The notes: generated by a model not told the origin, from the letters alone. 64,000 bases of DNA from Comamonas aquatica NBRC 14918 (GCF_000739875.1 NZ_BBJR01000042.1:32191-96190), one strand, 5' to 3'. Counted from the first letter of the stretch, positions 51,698 to 60,463 are shown. Numbers and translations: made by a program.

Positions 51698-51835
51698 TCA
51701 GTCGTGCGTGGCGCCGGCCTTGGCCAGCAGCTCCTTGCGCGTGGCCTCGTCGTCCATCAACTCAAACCACATAGCGTTGAGCACGGCAAACGCCGCCGCC
51801 AGCGGCAGTCCCAAAATCCAGGCGAAGTACCACAT
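51698..51835 (-). CDS. cydX: CydX small subunit of cytochrome bd oxidase
   Basis: A 45-residue single-helix protein, MWYFAWILGLPLAAAFAVLN then AMWFELMDDEATRKELLAKA and GATHD. WYFAWILG and NAMWFE are the hallmarks of CydX/YbgT, which stabilises the haem site of CydAB. Start ATG 51835 has AAGGAAG six bases upstream; stop TGA at 51698-51700. It lies about 120 bp after cydB on the same strand, as expected, and is too small for most ORF filters. It completes the operon cydD-cydC-cydA-cydB-cydX. Confidence 0.95.
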   Translation of the reverse strand: MWYFAWILGLPLAAAFAVLNAMWFELMDDEATRKELLAKAGATHD

Positions 51836-51956
51836 AGCAACTTCCTTTCAGCGATTGATTGTTCAAAAAAACAGAGCGCGTGGCGCTTGCCTATCGAGCA
51901 TTTCAAGATGAAACATTCGAAATAACTTGATGGGACAAGCGTTGACCACTCACTTT

Positions 51957-53108
51957 TTAGTAAGCATGGCCCTTGCCCTGCGCAATCTCGTCCGGGCTCA
52001 CCTTGCCCCGCATGATGTGGAACACCCAGCTGGTATAGGCCAGGATGATGGGCAGGAAGATGATGGTGGACACCAGCATGATGAACAGGGTCAGGTGGCT
52101 GGACGATGCGTCCCACACCATCAGGCTGAACTGCGGGTTGACCGACGACGGCAGGATGAAGGGGAACATGGACACGCCCACACTCAGCACGATGCCGGCA
52201 ATGCCCAGGCCGCTGGACAGCAGGCCCAGCCACTCACGGCGCAGCTTCATGCCCAGGGCCGCGATCAAAGGCATGATCACCCCCAGCGCGGGCACAATCC
52301 ACAGCAGCGGCTGCTTGGCATAGTTGGCCATCCAGGCGCCCTGGCCCACCGCTGCCGACTTGAGCAGCGGGTTGGACGGGCCGGTGGTGCTCATCGCTTC
52401 GGTCAGCACAAAGCCGCTCAGCTGCGCCAGCCAGACACCGGCACCGGCAAACAGCACCGTGGTCAGCACCGCGGCCCCCACGCCCCAGCGGGTGGCACGC
52501 GCCTGTACGGCACCTTCGGTCTTGAACACCAGCCACGCTGCGCCGTGCATCAGCAGCATGCTCAGCGACACCAGGCCGCACAGCAGCGCGAACGGGGTGA
52601 ACAGGTCAAAAAAGCTGCCATCCCAGTAGATGCGCATGTCATCCGACAGGCGGAATGGCACGCCCAGCAGCACATTGCCCATGGCCACGCCAAACACCAG
52701 GGCCGCGCCCCAGCCGGACAGGGTCAGCACCCAGTCCCAGCCATTGCGCCAGGCGGCACCTTCGCGCTTGCTGCGGAACTTGAAGGCCACCGGGCGCAAG
52801 ATCAGGCACACCAGCACCGCAAACATGGCCAGGTAAAAGCCCGAGAAGGAGATGGCATACAGCTGGGGCCAGGCGGCAAAGATGGCGCCACCCCCCAGAA
52901 TCAGCCAGACCTGGTTGCCCTCCCAGACGGGGCCGATGGTGTTGATGACCACGCGGCGCTCGACATCGGTTTTGCCGGTGGCGCGCAGCAAGGCGGCGGC
53001 CCCCAGGTCAAACCCGTCGGTGACCGCAAAGCCCACGAGCAAAATGCCCAGCAGCAGCCACCAGATGACGCGCAGCACGTCATAGCTCAAAAGTTCATGC
53101 AAGATCAT
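51957..53108 (-). CDS. cydB: Cytochrome bd ubiquinol oxidase subunit II
   Basis: A 383-residue membrane subunit, close to the E. coli length, with about eight helices. The opening LLSYDVLRVIWWLLLGILLV with GFAVTDGFDLGAAAL is conserved, as are WEGNQVWLILGGGAIFAAWP and SLMVWDASSSHLTLFIMLV near the end. It binds CydA and stabilises the haem pair. ATG 53108 is 15 bp after the cydA stop. The operon continues to cydX. Confidence 0.97.
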   Translation of the reverse strand: MILHELLSYDVLRVIWWLLLGILLVGFAVTDGFDLGAAALLRATGKTDVERRVVINTIGPVWEGNQVWLILGGGAIFAAWPQLYAISFSGFYLAMFAVLVCLILRPVAFKFRSKREGAAWRNGWDWVLTLSGWGAALVFGVAMGNVLLGVPFRLSDDMRIYWDGSFFDLFTPFALLCGLVSLSMLLMHGAAWLVFKTEGAVQARATRWGVGAAVLTTVLFAGAGVWLAQLSGFVLTEAMSTTGPSNPLLKSAAVGQGAWMANYAKQPLLWIVPALGVIMPLIAALGMKLRREWLGLLSSGLGIAGIVLSVGVSMFPFILPSSVNPQFSLMVWDASSSHLTLFIMLVSTIIFLPIILAYTSWVFHIMRGKVSPDEIAQGKGHAY

Positions 53109-53123
53109 GTGTGACTCCCTCGG

Positions 53124-54710
53124 TTACTTGGCGCTGTAGGCATCTACGAGCTTTTTCGCGTAGCTGCTCAGGTGGGGGGCACTTTCCTCCTGCGGTCCCT
53201 TCAGGATGGCCTTGCGCATCAGCACCATTTCGATGACGAACATGACGGTGTAGATGGCCACGAACAGCGCAATCGTCAGCAGCACCGTGCTGGCGCCCAG
53301 GTTGGACACCGCCATGGCCGTGGGCAACACGCCTTCAATGATCCAGGGCTGGCGGCCCAGCTCGGCCACGATCCAGCCGCATTCGGCCGCAATCCACGGC
53401 AGGGGGATGGCAAACACCGCCACCTTCAGCAACCAGGGGTAGGCGTCCAGCTTGTGGCGGGCCGACAGCACGAAGAAGGTGGCCGTCAGCAGGATGAAGA
53501 ACATGCCCAGGGCCACCATCACGCGGAAGGACCAGAACAGTGGACCCACGGGCGGAATGGTGTCCGCCGCGGCCTTCTGGATCTGCAGGCGGGTGGCCTG
53601 GCGCGGATCGTCGGTGTAGCGCATCAGCAGCAGGGCGTAGCCCATGTTGGCGCCATGCTCCTCGAATGTGTCGACGGCGCTCTGCGGCACTTCCGACGGC
53701 TTCTTGTAGCTGCGGATGGTCTGCAGCGCGTCATAGGCCTTGATGCCGGATTCGATGCGCTCTTCGGCACGCGCCACCAGGTCGTTGATGCCGGGGATCT
53801 GCGTGTCCAGCGAGCGGGTGCCGATCAGCCCCATCACCCAGGGGATGTGCACGGCATAGTGCGTCTCGCGCGCAGCCGTGTCCGGAATGCCCACGGCCGT
53901 GAAGGCGGCCGGCGCGGGTTCGGTGTCCCACATGGCTTCGATCGCGGCCAGCTTCATCTTCTGGTGCTCCGACGACAAATAGCCGCTTTCGTCCCCCAGC
54001 ACCACCACCGACAGCGAGGCCGCCAGACCGAACGAGGCCGCCACCGTCATCGAGCGCTTGGCCAGGGCCACGTGGCGGCCCTTGAGCAGGTACCAGGCCG
54101 AGATGCCCAGCACAAAGATCGCCGCCACGGTGTAGCCGGCCGACACGGTGTGCACGAACTTGGCCTGTGCCACGGGATTGGTCAGCACGGCAAAGAAGTC
54201 CGTCACCTCCATGCGCATGGTCTGCGGGTTGAACGCCGCGCCCACGGGGTTTTGCATCCAGCCGTTGGCGATCAGGATCCACAGCGCCGAGAAGTTGGAG
54301 CCGATGGCCACCAGCCAGGTGGCGATCAAGTGCTGCACCTTGGTCATGCGGTCCCAGCCGAAGAAGAACAGGCCAACGAAGGTGGCTTCCAGGAAGAAGG
54401 CCATCAACCCTTCGATGGCCAGCGGCGCGCCGAAGATGTCGCCCACATAGTGGCTGTAGTAGCTCCAGTTCATGCCGAACTGGAACTCCATCACCACGCC
54501 GGTCGCCACACCCATGGCGAAGTTGATACCAAACAGCACACCCCAGAACTTGGTCATGTCGCGCCAGATGGTGCGCCCGGTCATCACGTAGACAGTCTCC
54601 ATGATGGCCACGAGCACCGCCAGGCCAATGGTCAGCGGTACGAACAGGAAGTGGTAGAGCGCCGTTACCGCGAATTGCAATCGCGATAGATCGACGATGT
54701 CGAGGTCCAT
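53124..54710 (-). CDS. cydA: Cytochrome bd ubiquinol oxidase subunit I
   Basis: The haem-bearing subunit that oxidises quinol and reduces O2 with high affinity. The 528-residue product starts MDLDIVDLSRLQFAVTALYH, with the haem b595 ligand His near residue 20, and FHLFVPLTIG-type sequence around it. The long Q-loop region (about 250-380: MKLAAIEAMWDTEPAPAAFT onward) resembles the long-loop class of E. coli. GRQPWI and EMVLMRKAILKGPQEE near the end are typical. ATG 54710; cydC ends 17 bp upstream. Confidence 0.97.
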   Translation of the reverse strand: MDLDIVDLSRLQFAVTALYHFLFVPLTIGLAVLVAIMETVYVMTGRTIWRDMTKFWGVLFGINFAMGVATGVVMEFQFGMNWSYYSHYVGDIFGAPLAIEGLMAFFLEATFVGLFFFGWDRMTKVQHLIATWLVAIGSNFSALWILIANGWMQNPVGAAFNPQTMRMEVTDFFAVLTNPVAQAKFVHTVSAGYTVAAIFVLGISAWYLLKGRHVALAKRSMTVAASFGLAASLSVVVLGDESGYLSSEHQKMKLAAIEAMWDTEPAPAAFTAVGIPDTAARETHYAVHIPWVMGLIGTRSLDTQIPGINDLVARAEERIESGIKAYDALQTIRSYKKPSEVPQSAVDTFEEHGANMGYALLLMRYTDDPRQATRLQIQKAAADTIPPVGPLFWSFRVMVALGMFFILLTATFFVLSARHKLDAYPWLLKVAVFAIPLPWIAAECGWIVAELGRQPWIIEGVLPTAMAVSNLGASTVLLTIALFVAIYTVMFVIEMVLMRKAILKGPQEESAPHLSSYAKKLVDAYSAK

Positions 54711-54727
54711 GGGAAATCCTTTCTCTC

Positions 54728-56467
54728 TTAAAAACCCTTGGCCGTTGCAGGTGCTGCAGGCTCGGCGGCGTCCTCACGCAGTCGGCCCAGCAACTTGTCA
54801 AAATCCGCCGTACCGCGCTGGGCATCTGCCAGCAAGCGGCCCCCCTCCACCCAGAGCAGACGGTCCGCTGTTTCGGCCTCTCTGCGCCAGTGGGTCGCCA
54901 CGATCACGGTGTGCCCGTGCATCTGCTGGCGCAGGCACTGCAGCACATCCCGGGCCGTGGCGGCATCCAATCCTTCCGTGGGCTCATCCAGCAACCAGCA
55001 CGCGGCGGGGTGCAGCAACAGCCGCGCCAGCGCCAGACGGCGGGCCTGCCCGCCGGACAAACCCAAGCCGCCCTCGCCCAGGCGCGTGTCCAGCCCCTGG
55101 GGCAGGGCGCGCACATCGGCGGCCAGGCCGGCATCCTCCAGCGCCTGCCACAGCTGGGCATCGCTGGCGTCCGGCTGGGCCAGGCTCAGGTTGTCGCGCA
55201 GGCTGTCCTGGAACAGCTCGGTGCGCTGGGTCAGCCAGGTGCAGGGCTGGGCCAGCACCTGGCCGTGCACGGCGGGCAGCTCGCCGGCGATCAGCGACAG
55301 CAGCGTGCTCTTGCCGGCGCCGCTGGCGCCGATCAGCGCCACCTGGGTGCCCGCGGGAATCTGCAGATCCACGGCCGCCAGCGCCCGGTGCGGGCTACCG
55401 CGGTGCTGGGCCGCCGCCTGCTGCAGCCGCACGGCACAGCCTGGCGGTGGTTCAGTCACTTTGATTTCGATAGCTGCTGGCGCTTGCACCACCTGGGGTG
55501 CCAGCCGTTGGACGGACAACCAGGTGCGGCCGGCTTCCACCGCGCCACGGCGCAAGGCGGCAAAAGGCTCCATCGCGGCCAGGGCCACCAGCAGGGCCAG
55601 GGCCGCCCCCGGCGCCCCCACCACGCCCTGCTCGACCAGCCAACCCACCGCCAGCAGCACGCCCACCAGGGTCAGCGTGCTGGCCATGCCAAAGGCCATG
55701 CTGGCCCGCGCTTCCAGGCGGTTGAGCTGGCGGTCGGCCTGGGCCACGCTGCGCTCCGTGGCCGCCAGGCGGGCACATTGCGCCGGCAGCCGGCCGGCCA
55801 TCAACAGCTCGGTCTGGCCGGCCACCAGGTCCACGGCCTGGGTGCGCAAGCGCTCCAGGGCGGCTGCACGGCGCAGGGCCGGACGGCGGGCACGCAGGGC
55901 CAGCACGGCGGCAATCGCCATGCCCGCCACCAGCAGCCACAGGCCCAGCAGCAGGCCCAGGCCCGCGTGCATAGCGCCCAGCACCACGGCCGCCAGCAGC
56001 GCGGCCGCGCAGGCCGACACCAGCGGCACGGCCAGGCGCAGGTACAGGCTGTCCAGCGCGTCCACATCGCTGGTCAGGCGCTGCAGCCAGCGTGCGGGCC
56101 GCAGGCGCAGCTGCCACGCAGCACCGGCCGGGGCCCAGCTGCGGAACAGGCGCTCGCGCAGCGCCGCCAGCACGGCCAGTGTGGCATCGTGCGTGACCAG
56201 GCGCTCGCCGTAGCGCGCCCCGGTGCGTCCCAGGGCCAGCAAGCGGATGCCGGCACTGGGCATGAAAACGTCGAACACCAGGGCCGTGGCCGGCACCAGC
56301 CCGGCCAGCGCCGTGGCGGCAATGAACCAGCCGGACAGGCCCAGCAACGCCATGCCCATCAGCACGGTCAAGCTGGCCAGGGCCATGCCCCCCAGCCACA
56401 GGTGGCGCGGCGCCATGGCCGCCAGCGCCACCAGCATGGCGCGTGTGCTGCTGCGGGATGCCTTCAT
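54728..56467 (-). CDS. cydC: CydC subunit of the thiol/haem ABC exporter
   Basis: A 579-residue half-transporter that with CydD exports glutathione and cysteine to allow bd-oxidase assembly. Six membrane helices in the N-terminal half (for example LGGMALASLTVLMGMALLGL), then the nucleotide-binding domain with Walker A GASGAGKSTLLS, signature GLSGGQARRLALARL and Walker B CWLLDEPTEGLD. The linker between the two parts holds the odd peptide QAPAAIEIKVTEPP, encoded by sequence that matches the intergenic repeat family (see findings). ATG 56467 overlaps the cydD stop as ATGA. Confidence 0.95.
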   Translation of the reverse strand: MKASRSSTRAMLVALAAMAPRHLWLGGMALASLTVLMGMALLGLSGWFIAATALAGLVPATALVFDVFMPSAGIRLLALGRTGARYGERLVTHDATLAVLAALRERLFRSWAPAGAAWQLRLRPARWLQRLTSDVDALDSLYLRLAVPLVSACAAALLAAVVLGAMHAGLGLLLGLWLLVAGMAIAAVLALRARRPALRRAAALERLRTQAVDLVAGQTELLMAGRLPAQCARLAATERSVAQADRQLNRLEARASMAFGMASTLTLVGVLLAVGWLVEQGVVGAPGAALALLVALAAMEPFAALRRGAVEAGRTWLSVQRLAPQVVQAPAAIEIKVTEPPPGCAVRLQQAAAQHRGSPHRALAAVDLQIPAGTQVALIGASGAGKSTLLSLIAGELPAVHGQVLAQPCTWLTQRTELFQDSLRDNLSLAQPDASDAQLWQALEDAGLAADVRALPQGLDTRLGEGGLGLSGGQARRLALARLLLHPAACWLLDEPTEGLDAATARDVLQCLRQQMHGHTVIVATHWRREAETADRLLWVEGGRLLADAQRGTADFDKLLGRLREDAAEPAAPATAKGF

Positions 56468-58152
56468 GCCAGTACCTCCGCGCCCTGCACCGGCACCACC
56501 CGGTCCATGCGCGCCGCCAGCAATGGGTCGTGGGTGGCCACGATCAGGGTGCGCCCCTGGGCCAGCTGCAGCAAGGCCTGCATGACCTGCGCGGCCGTCA
56601 TCGGATCCAGATGGGCCGTGGGTTCATCCACCAGCAGCACCCCGGCCTGGGGCGCCGCCACGGCCAGGCGCGCCAGCGCCAGGCGCACGGCCTCGCCGCC
56701 CGACAGACCCTGCCCGCCCTCCCCCAGGCTGCTGCTGGGGCGTGCCTGCAGCACGGCCCCCAGGCCCGCGGCCTGCATGGCCGGGGCCACGTCGGCCTCG
56801 GCCACATCGGGACGGTCCAGGCGGATGTTGCGGGCGGCCGAACCCGCAAACACATGCGGGTGCTGGCCCATCCAGGCCATGCGCTGGCGCAATGCCGCCG
56901 CGTTGCAGTCCTCCATGGGCACGCCATCCACCCGCACCTGCCCCTGGTGGGTGGGCAGCAGGCCGGCGATCTGCGCCAGCAGCACCGACTTGCCGCTACC
57001 ACTGGCGCCCCACAGGGCGACATGCTCGCCCGGCTGTATGTCCAGGTGCACCGCCGCGGCCAGGGCAACGGCGCCCGGCGCCTGGATGTGCACGTTGTGC
57101 AGCGTCACCCGTGCTGCGGCCTGCCGCGCCCCGGAGGCTTGGGGCGCGTGGGCCGCCAACGCCCCGGGCAAGGGCTGGGCCGCACGGGCCATGTCCTGCA
57201 GGGTCTGCACCGCGGCCTCGCCGGCGGCGCGGTCGTGCCACACGGCCGCCAGCTCGCGCAGCGGCTCGAAAAAGCTGGGGGCCAGCAGCAGCACGAACAA
57301 GGCCTGCCCTAGGTTCAGGCGGCCGTGCCAGGTGCCGAACTCCAGATAGCCCAGCAGGTGAAAGCCCACGTACACGGCCACCATGGCCACGCCCAGCGCC
57401 GAAAACAACTCCAGCACGGCCGAGGACAGGAAGGCAATGCGCAGCACGCGCAGGGTGCGCTGGCGCAGGGATTCGGCATGCGCACGCAGCCGCTGGGCCG
57501 TGGCATCGACCGCGCCCAGGGCACGCAGCGTGGTCAGGCCGCGCAGGCGGTCCAGCAGAAAACCGTTCATCTGACCCAGCTGCACCATCTGCTCCTGGCT
57601 GGCCGCCTGGGCACGCCAGCCCACGATGGCCATGAACAGGGGAATCAAGGGCGCTGCCACCACCAGGATCAGCGCCGCCACCCAGGATTGCCAAGCCACC
57701 ACGGCGGCAATCACCAGCGGCAGCACCCGGGTGCGCCACATTGCGGTCTGGTAGCGCGACAGCCAGGGCACAATCGCCTCCGCCTGTTCGGCCACCGCGC
57801 TGGCGGCCTGGCCCGACGGCACGCGCCGTGTGTCCAGGGGTGAGCTGCTGGCCAGCGCTTGCACCACCTGGGCGCGCAGGGTGTCCAACTGGGCCCGGGC
57901 GGCCTCAAAGCTCAGGCGCATGCCATGGCCCTCGCACCAGGCCTTGGCCGCGCCCAGCACCAGCAGACCCAACGCCAACCCACCCACCTCAGCGGCACGG
58001 CCTGTGGCCATCCACTGCACGGCGGTGGCCAGCAATGCCGCCTGCGGCAGCCACAACAGCGAGGCCACGACCGACCACGCGGTACCGTGGTCGGGACGGC
58101 GACGCTGGGCGCGGGGCTTGCTTGCCGTTTGATCGAAGTCAGTGGATTCCAT
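56464..58152 (-). CDS. cydD: CydD subunit of the thiol/haem ABC exporter
   Basis: A 562-residue partner of CydC and first gene of the operon. Six helices (LLWLPQAALLATAVQWMATG, VLPLVIAAVVAWQSWVAALI) precede the ABC domain with Walker A GASGSGKSVLLA, signature GLSGGEAVRLALARL and Walker B VLLVDEPTAHLD. ATG 58152 has only a weak ribosome-binding site, A-rich, and the 5' leader carries a perfect palindrome. The arrangement cydDCABX in one operon under FNR-type control links exporter and oxidase. Confidence 0.95.
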   Translation of the reverse strand: MESTDFDQTASKPRAQRRRPDHGTAWSVVASLLWLPQAALLATAVQWMATGRAAEVGGLALGLLVLGAAKAWCEGHGMRLSFEAARAQLDTLRAQVVQALASSSPLDTRRVPSGQAASAVAEQAEAIVPWLSRYQTAMWRTRVLPLVIAAVVAWQSWVAALILVVAAPLIPLFMAIVGWRAQAASQEQMVQLGQMNGFLLDRLRGLTTLRALGAVDATAQRLRAHAESLRQRTLRVLRIAFLSSAVLELFSALGVAMVAVYVGFHLLGYLEFGTWHGRLNLGQALFVLLLAPSFFEPLRELAAVWHDRAAGEAAVQTLQDMARAAQPLPGALAAHAPQASGARQAAARVTLHNVHIQAPGAVALAAAVHLDIQPGEHVALWGASGSGKSVLLAQIAGLLPTHQGQVRVDGVPMEDCNAAALRQRMAWMGQHPHVFAGSAARNIRLDRPDVAEADVAPAMQAAGLGAVLQARPSSSLGEGGQGLSGGEAVRLALARLAVAAPQAGVLLVDEPTAHLDPMTAAQVMQALLQLAQGRTLIVATHDPLLAARMDRVVPVQGAEVLA

Positions 58153-58164
58153 TTGATTCTGAAT

Positions 58165-58182
58165 TTTCAGTATTTACTGAAA
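58165..58182. promoter_or_regulatory. Perfect palindrome just upstream of cydD (candidate operator)
   Basis: TTTCAGTA (58165-58172), TT spacer, TACTGAAA (58175-58182): an 8-2-8 perfect inverted repeat, 12 bp upstream of the cydD start codon. AT-rich and symmetrical as operators are, but no regulator can be named. It could also form an RNA hairpin beside the ribosome-binding site. Confidence 0.55.
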
Positions 58183-58255
58183 TTTGTGCAGATGCTAGGG
58201 TTTCTGCAGAACAACTTCCGCACGGGCTCAGGTAGTCGAGTGAAACACTGCGGCG

Positions 58256-58269
58256 TTGATTTCCATCAA
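58256..58269. promoter_or_regulatory. FNR/ANR box upstream of cydDCABX
   Basis: TTGATTTCCATCAA is a perfect match to the FNR/ANR consensus TTGAT-N4-ATCAA. It is centred about 110 bp upstream of the cydD start. If it were at -41.5 it would place the start of transcription near 58221. bd-oxidase operons are well-known FNR/ANR targets, so activation at low oxygen is likely. Confidence 0.8.
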
Positions 58270-58336
58270 TTCACCCGAATAGGAAGAGGGGTAATGACCG
58301 TGTCATGACCTCCATCCGCCCCGTGGTGCGCAGGCC

Positions 58337-58361
58337 CAAAAAAAGCGCCCCGAAGGGCGCT
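58337..58361 (-). terminator. Rho-independent terminator after the 58480-59154 gene
   Basis: AGCGCCC (58344-58350), loop CGAA, GGGCGCT (58355-58361), followed on the minus strand by seven T. A stable tetraloop hairpin about 120 bp after the stop codon. Confidence 0.85.
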
Positions 58362-58479
58362 GGTGGGCGATGGCAGCATGCCGCGGCGATGTCACACACG
58401 CTGTGCGCCGCATGGTCTGCCGCGTTCAGCGCATGGTTGCCATCGTGGCCATCGCACGGGCCGTGCTTGGCCGCGTGGC

Positions 58480-59154
58480 TCAGTACTGCAAGGGCGTGAC
58501 GTCGATGCTTTCGCGCGGGAAGTTGTTCTGCCACACCAGGGGCTTTTTCTTCTTCTCGGCGGCCAGCGGCAGTTCACCTTCCCAGGCCTGGGTCAACGGG
58601 GCGGTCTCAAAGCCCTTGGCCAGGGCCTGCACCTGCTCGCGGTACTGCTGCAGGTTCCACTGGGCGGCACCGGCGCGCTGCAGGAAGGCCACGATCTTCT
58701 CGGGCGGATTGGGCGCCAGGCAGTTGAAGGGCACGTTCACGGCCACCATCGCCGGGTGCACACCCTCGGTGACGTTCTGGGGCTTGCCCAGGGTGCAGGT
58801 GATGCGCTTTTGCGAATCGCGCACGTTGGCAAACAGCTGCACCGCGGCAGGCTCCAGCGCCTGCTTGTCAGCATCGCTCAGGCGGACGTTTTCCAGGAAG
58901 GTCGCGGCCAGATCCTTGGGATAGTCCCGGTCGACTTCCTGCATCTCGGCGACGTTGATGAAATCCCCCTGGCCAGGGAAGGTCCGCGCTGGGCGCAGGT
59001 AGGCGTTGAGGGCTTCCATGGACTTGACATCGATGTGGACGATGGACTTCAGGAACAGGTCGGTCACCGCCTGGGGGGTGGGTTCGGCGGCGTGGGCCGA
59101 AGTGGCCAGGGCCGGCGATGCCAGCGCCACGGCGCCGAAGGATGTCAATTGCAT
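58480..59154 (-). CDS. Hypothetical secreted protein
   Basis: A 224-residue protein I cannot assign. The N-terminus MQLTSFGAVALASPALATSA looks like a signal peptide ending at AHA, but it lacks the usual basic residues at its start. The mature part has DLFLKSIVHIDVKSMEALNA, GKPQNVTEGVHPAMVAVNVP and ends with PRESIDVTPLQY. Two cysteines (in ITCTLGK and FNCLAPN) could form a disulfide. ATG 59154 has no clear ribosome-binding site; the frame stays open upstream through a terminator hairpin, so a longer start is unlikely. Terminators on both sides suggest its own transcript. Confidence 0.65.
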   Translation of the reverse strand: MQLTSFGAVALASPALATSAHAAEPTPQAVTDLFLKSIVHIDVKSMEALNAYLRPARTFPGQGDFINVAEMQEVDRDYPKDLAATFLENVRLSDADKQALEPAAVQLFANVRDSQKRITCTLGKPQNVTEGVHPAMVAVNVPFNCLAPNPPEKIVAFLQRAGAAQWNLQQYREQVQALAKGFETAPLTQAWEGELPLAAEKKKKPLVWQNNFPRESIDVTPLQY

Positions 59155-59192
59155 AAAAAATTCACAAAACAGCGCCCGCGAGAGCGCACTGA

Positions 59193-59259
59193 AAAAAGAC
59201 AAGCCCCTGTGGTACAGACCGCCCGCTTCGCAGAGGGCAGCCTGGCACACAGGGGCTTG
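59193..59259 (-). terminator. Rho-independent terminator downstream of the nitronate-monooxygenase-like gene
   Basis: CAAGCCCCTGTG (59200-59211) and CACAGGGGCTTG (59248-59259) form a perfect 12-bp stem with a 36-nt loop, followed on the minus strand by TCTTTTTT. It is about 100 bp after the stop at 59358 and 40 bp before the next start, so it either ends the upstream gene or attenuates the downstream one. Confidence 0.75.
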
Positions 59260-59357
59260 GCGGCTGCGCACGGCAGACCATGGCCTACCGAGGCGTTCGA
59301 ATTGTAACTTTCTATGTCCTGCGCATCCAGTCCCCGATGGGACGGCGGCGCCAGGGG

Positions 59358-60320
59358 TCAGGCCGTGGCCAGTTGCAGGCGCTGGCGGGCTTCCTGGTAT
59401 TCACGCTTGAAACGCGCAATCAGCTCGGCCGCAGGCAGGACCTGGTCGATGGCGCCAATCCCCTGGCCGCAGCCCCAGATGTCCTTCCAGGCCTTGGTGC
59501 GGCCCGAGCCAAAATTCATGGCGCTGGGGTCCGACACCGGCAGGTTGTCCGGGTCCAGGCCGGCCGCGCGGATCGACGGCGCCAGGTAGTTGCCGTGCAC
59601 GCCGGTGAACAGGTTGGAATACACCACGTCGTCCGAGTTACACGCCACGATGGCCTGCTTGTACTCCTCGGCGGCCCGGGCCTCTTCGGTGGCGATGAAG
59701 GCCGAGCCGATGTAGGCAAAGTCCGCCCCCATCGCCTGGGCGGCCAGGATGGCGCCACCCGAGGCCATCGAGCCCGACAGCGCCAGCGGGCCGTCAAACC
59801 ATTGGCGGATTTCCTGGATCAGGGCAAACGGGCTCTTCACGCCGGCATGGCCGCCAGCCCCCGCCGCCACGGCGATCAGGCCGTCCGCGCCCTTCTCGAT
59901 GGCCTTGTGGGCGAACTTGTTGTTGATGATGTCGTGCATCACCACGCCGCCCCAGCTGTGCACGGCCTGGTTCACGTCCTCGCGCGCGCCCAGGCTGGTG
60001 ATGATCAGCGGCACCTTGTACTTGGCGCAGACCTGCAGGTCGTGCTCCAGGCGGTCGTTGCTCTTGTGCACGATCTGGTTGATGGCAAACGGGGCGGCCG
60101 GCGATTCAGGGTGCGCCCGGTTGTGCGCGGCCAGCTCTTCGGTGATCTCGGCCAGCCAGTCCTCCAGCATTTCCGCAGGGCGGGCATTCAGGGCGGGCAT
60201 GGAGCCCACGATGCCGGCCTTGCACTGAGCAATGACCAGCTTGGGGTTGCTGATGATGAACAGGGGCGAGCCGATCACGGGCAATGCCAAGTTTTGCAGC
60301 ACTGCAGGAATTTTGGACAT
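59358..60320 (-). CDS. NAD(P)H-dependent flavin oxidoreductase / nitronate monooxygenase-like
   Basis: A 320-residue FMN TIM-barrel enzyme of the nitronate monooxygenase/2-nitropropane dioxygenase-like superfamily. The sequence has LPVIGSPLFIISNPKLVIAQ at the N-terminus, GVVMHDIINNKFAHKAIEKG, the flavin-binding IAVAAGAGGHAG and LSGSMASGGAILAAQAMGAD. Many such genes sit among fatty-acid catabolism genes in betaproteobacteria and may be trans-2-enoyl reductases or quinone reductases instead, so the specific reaction is open. The acyl-CoA dehydrogenase gene is 143 bp upstream, across a repeat element. Confidence 0.88.
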   Translation of the reverse strand: MSKIPAVLQNLALPVIGSPLFIISNPKLVIAQCKAGIVGSMPALNARPAEMLEDWLAEITEELAAHNRAHPESPAAPFAINQIVHKSNDRLEHDLQVCAKYKVPLIITSLGAREDVNQAVHSWGGVVMHDIINNKFAHKAIEKGADGLIAVAAGAGGHAGVKSPFALIQEIRQWFDGPLALSGSMASGGAILAAQAMGADFAYIGSAFIATEEARAAEEYKQAIVACNSDDVVYSNLFTGVHGNYLAPSIRAAGLDPDNLPVSDPSAMNFGSGRTKAWKDIWGCGQGIGAIDQVLPAAELIARFKREYQEARQRLQLATA

Positions 60321-60350
60321 GCAACGGTCTCCGAATCTATTGTGATTGAT

Positions 60351-60405
60351 AGAAAAAAAGCTTCAAACGCTGACCAGACAAGCGCCAGCAGCTCACTTTT
60401 CTAAT
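60351..60405. repeat. Short repeat element between the acyl-CoA dehydrogenase and flavoprotein genes
   Basis: AAAAAGCTTCAAACGCTGAC followed by CAGACAAGCGCCAGCAGCTC and a T-rich end. It contains CAAGCGCCAGCAGCT (60379-60393), found on the opposite strand inside cydC (55472-55486). Confidence 0.6.
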
Positions 60406-60463
60406 GATAAGAGCAGCCATCCCATGGTCTGCCCTTACCGCGGTGCTGTCTGTCGCCAGGGCG

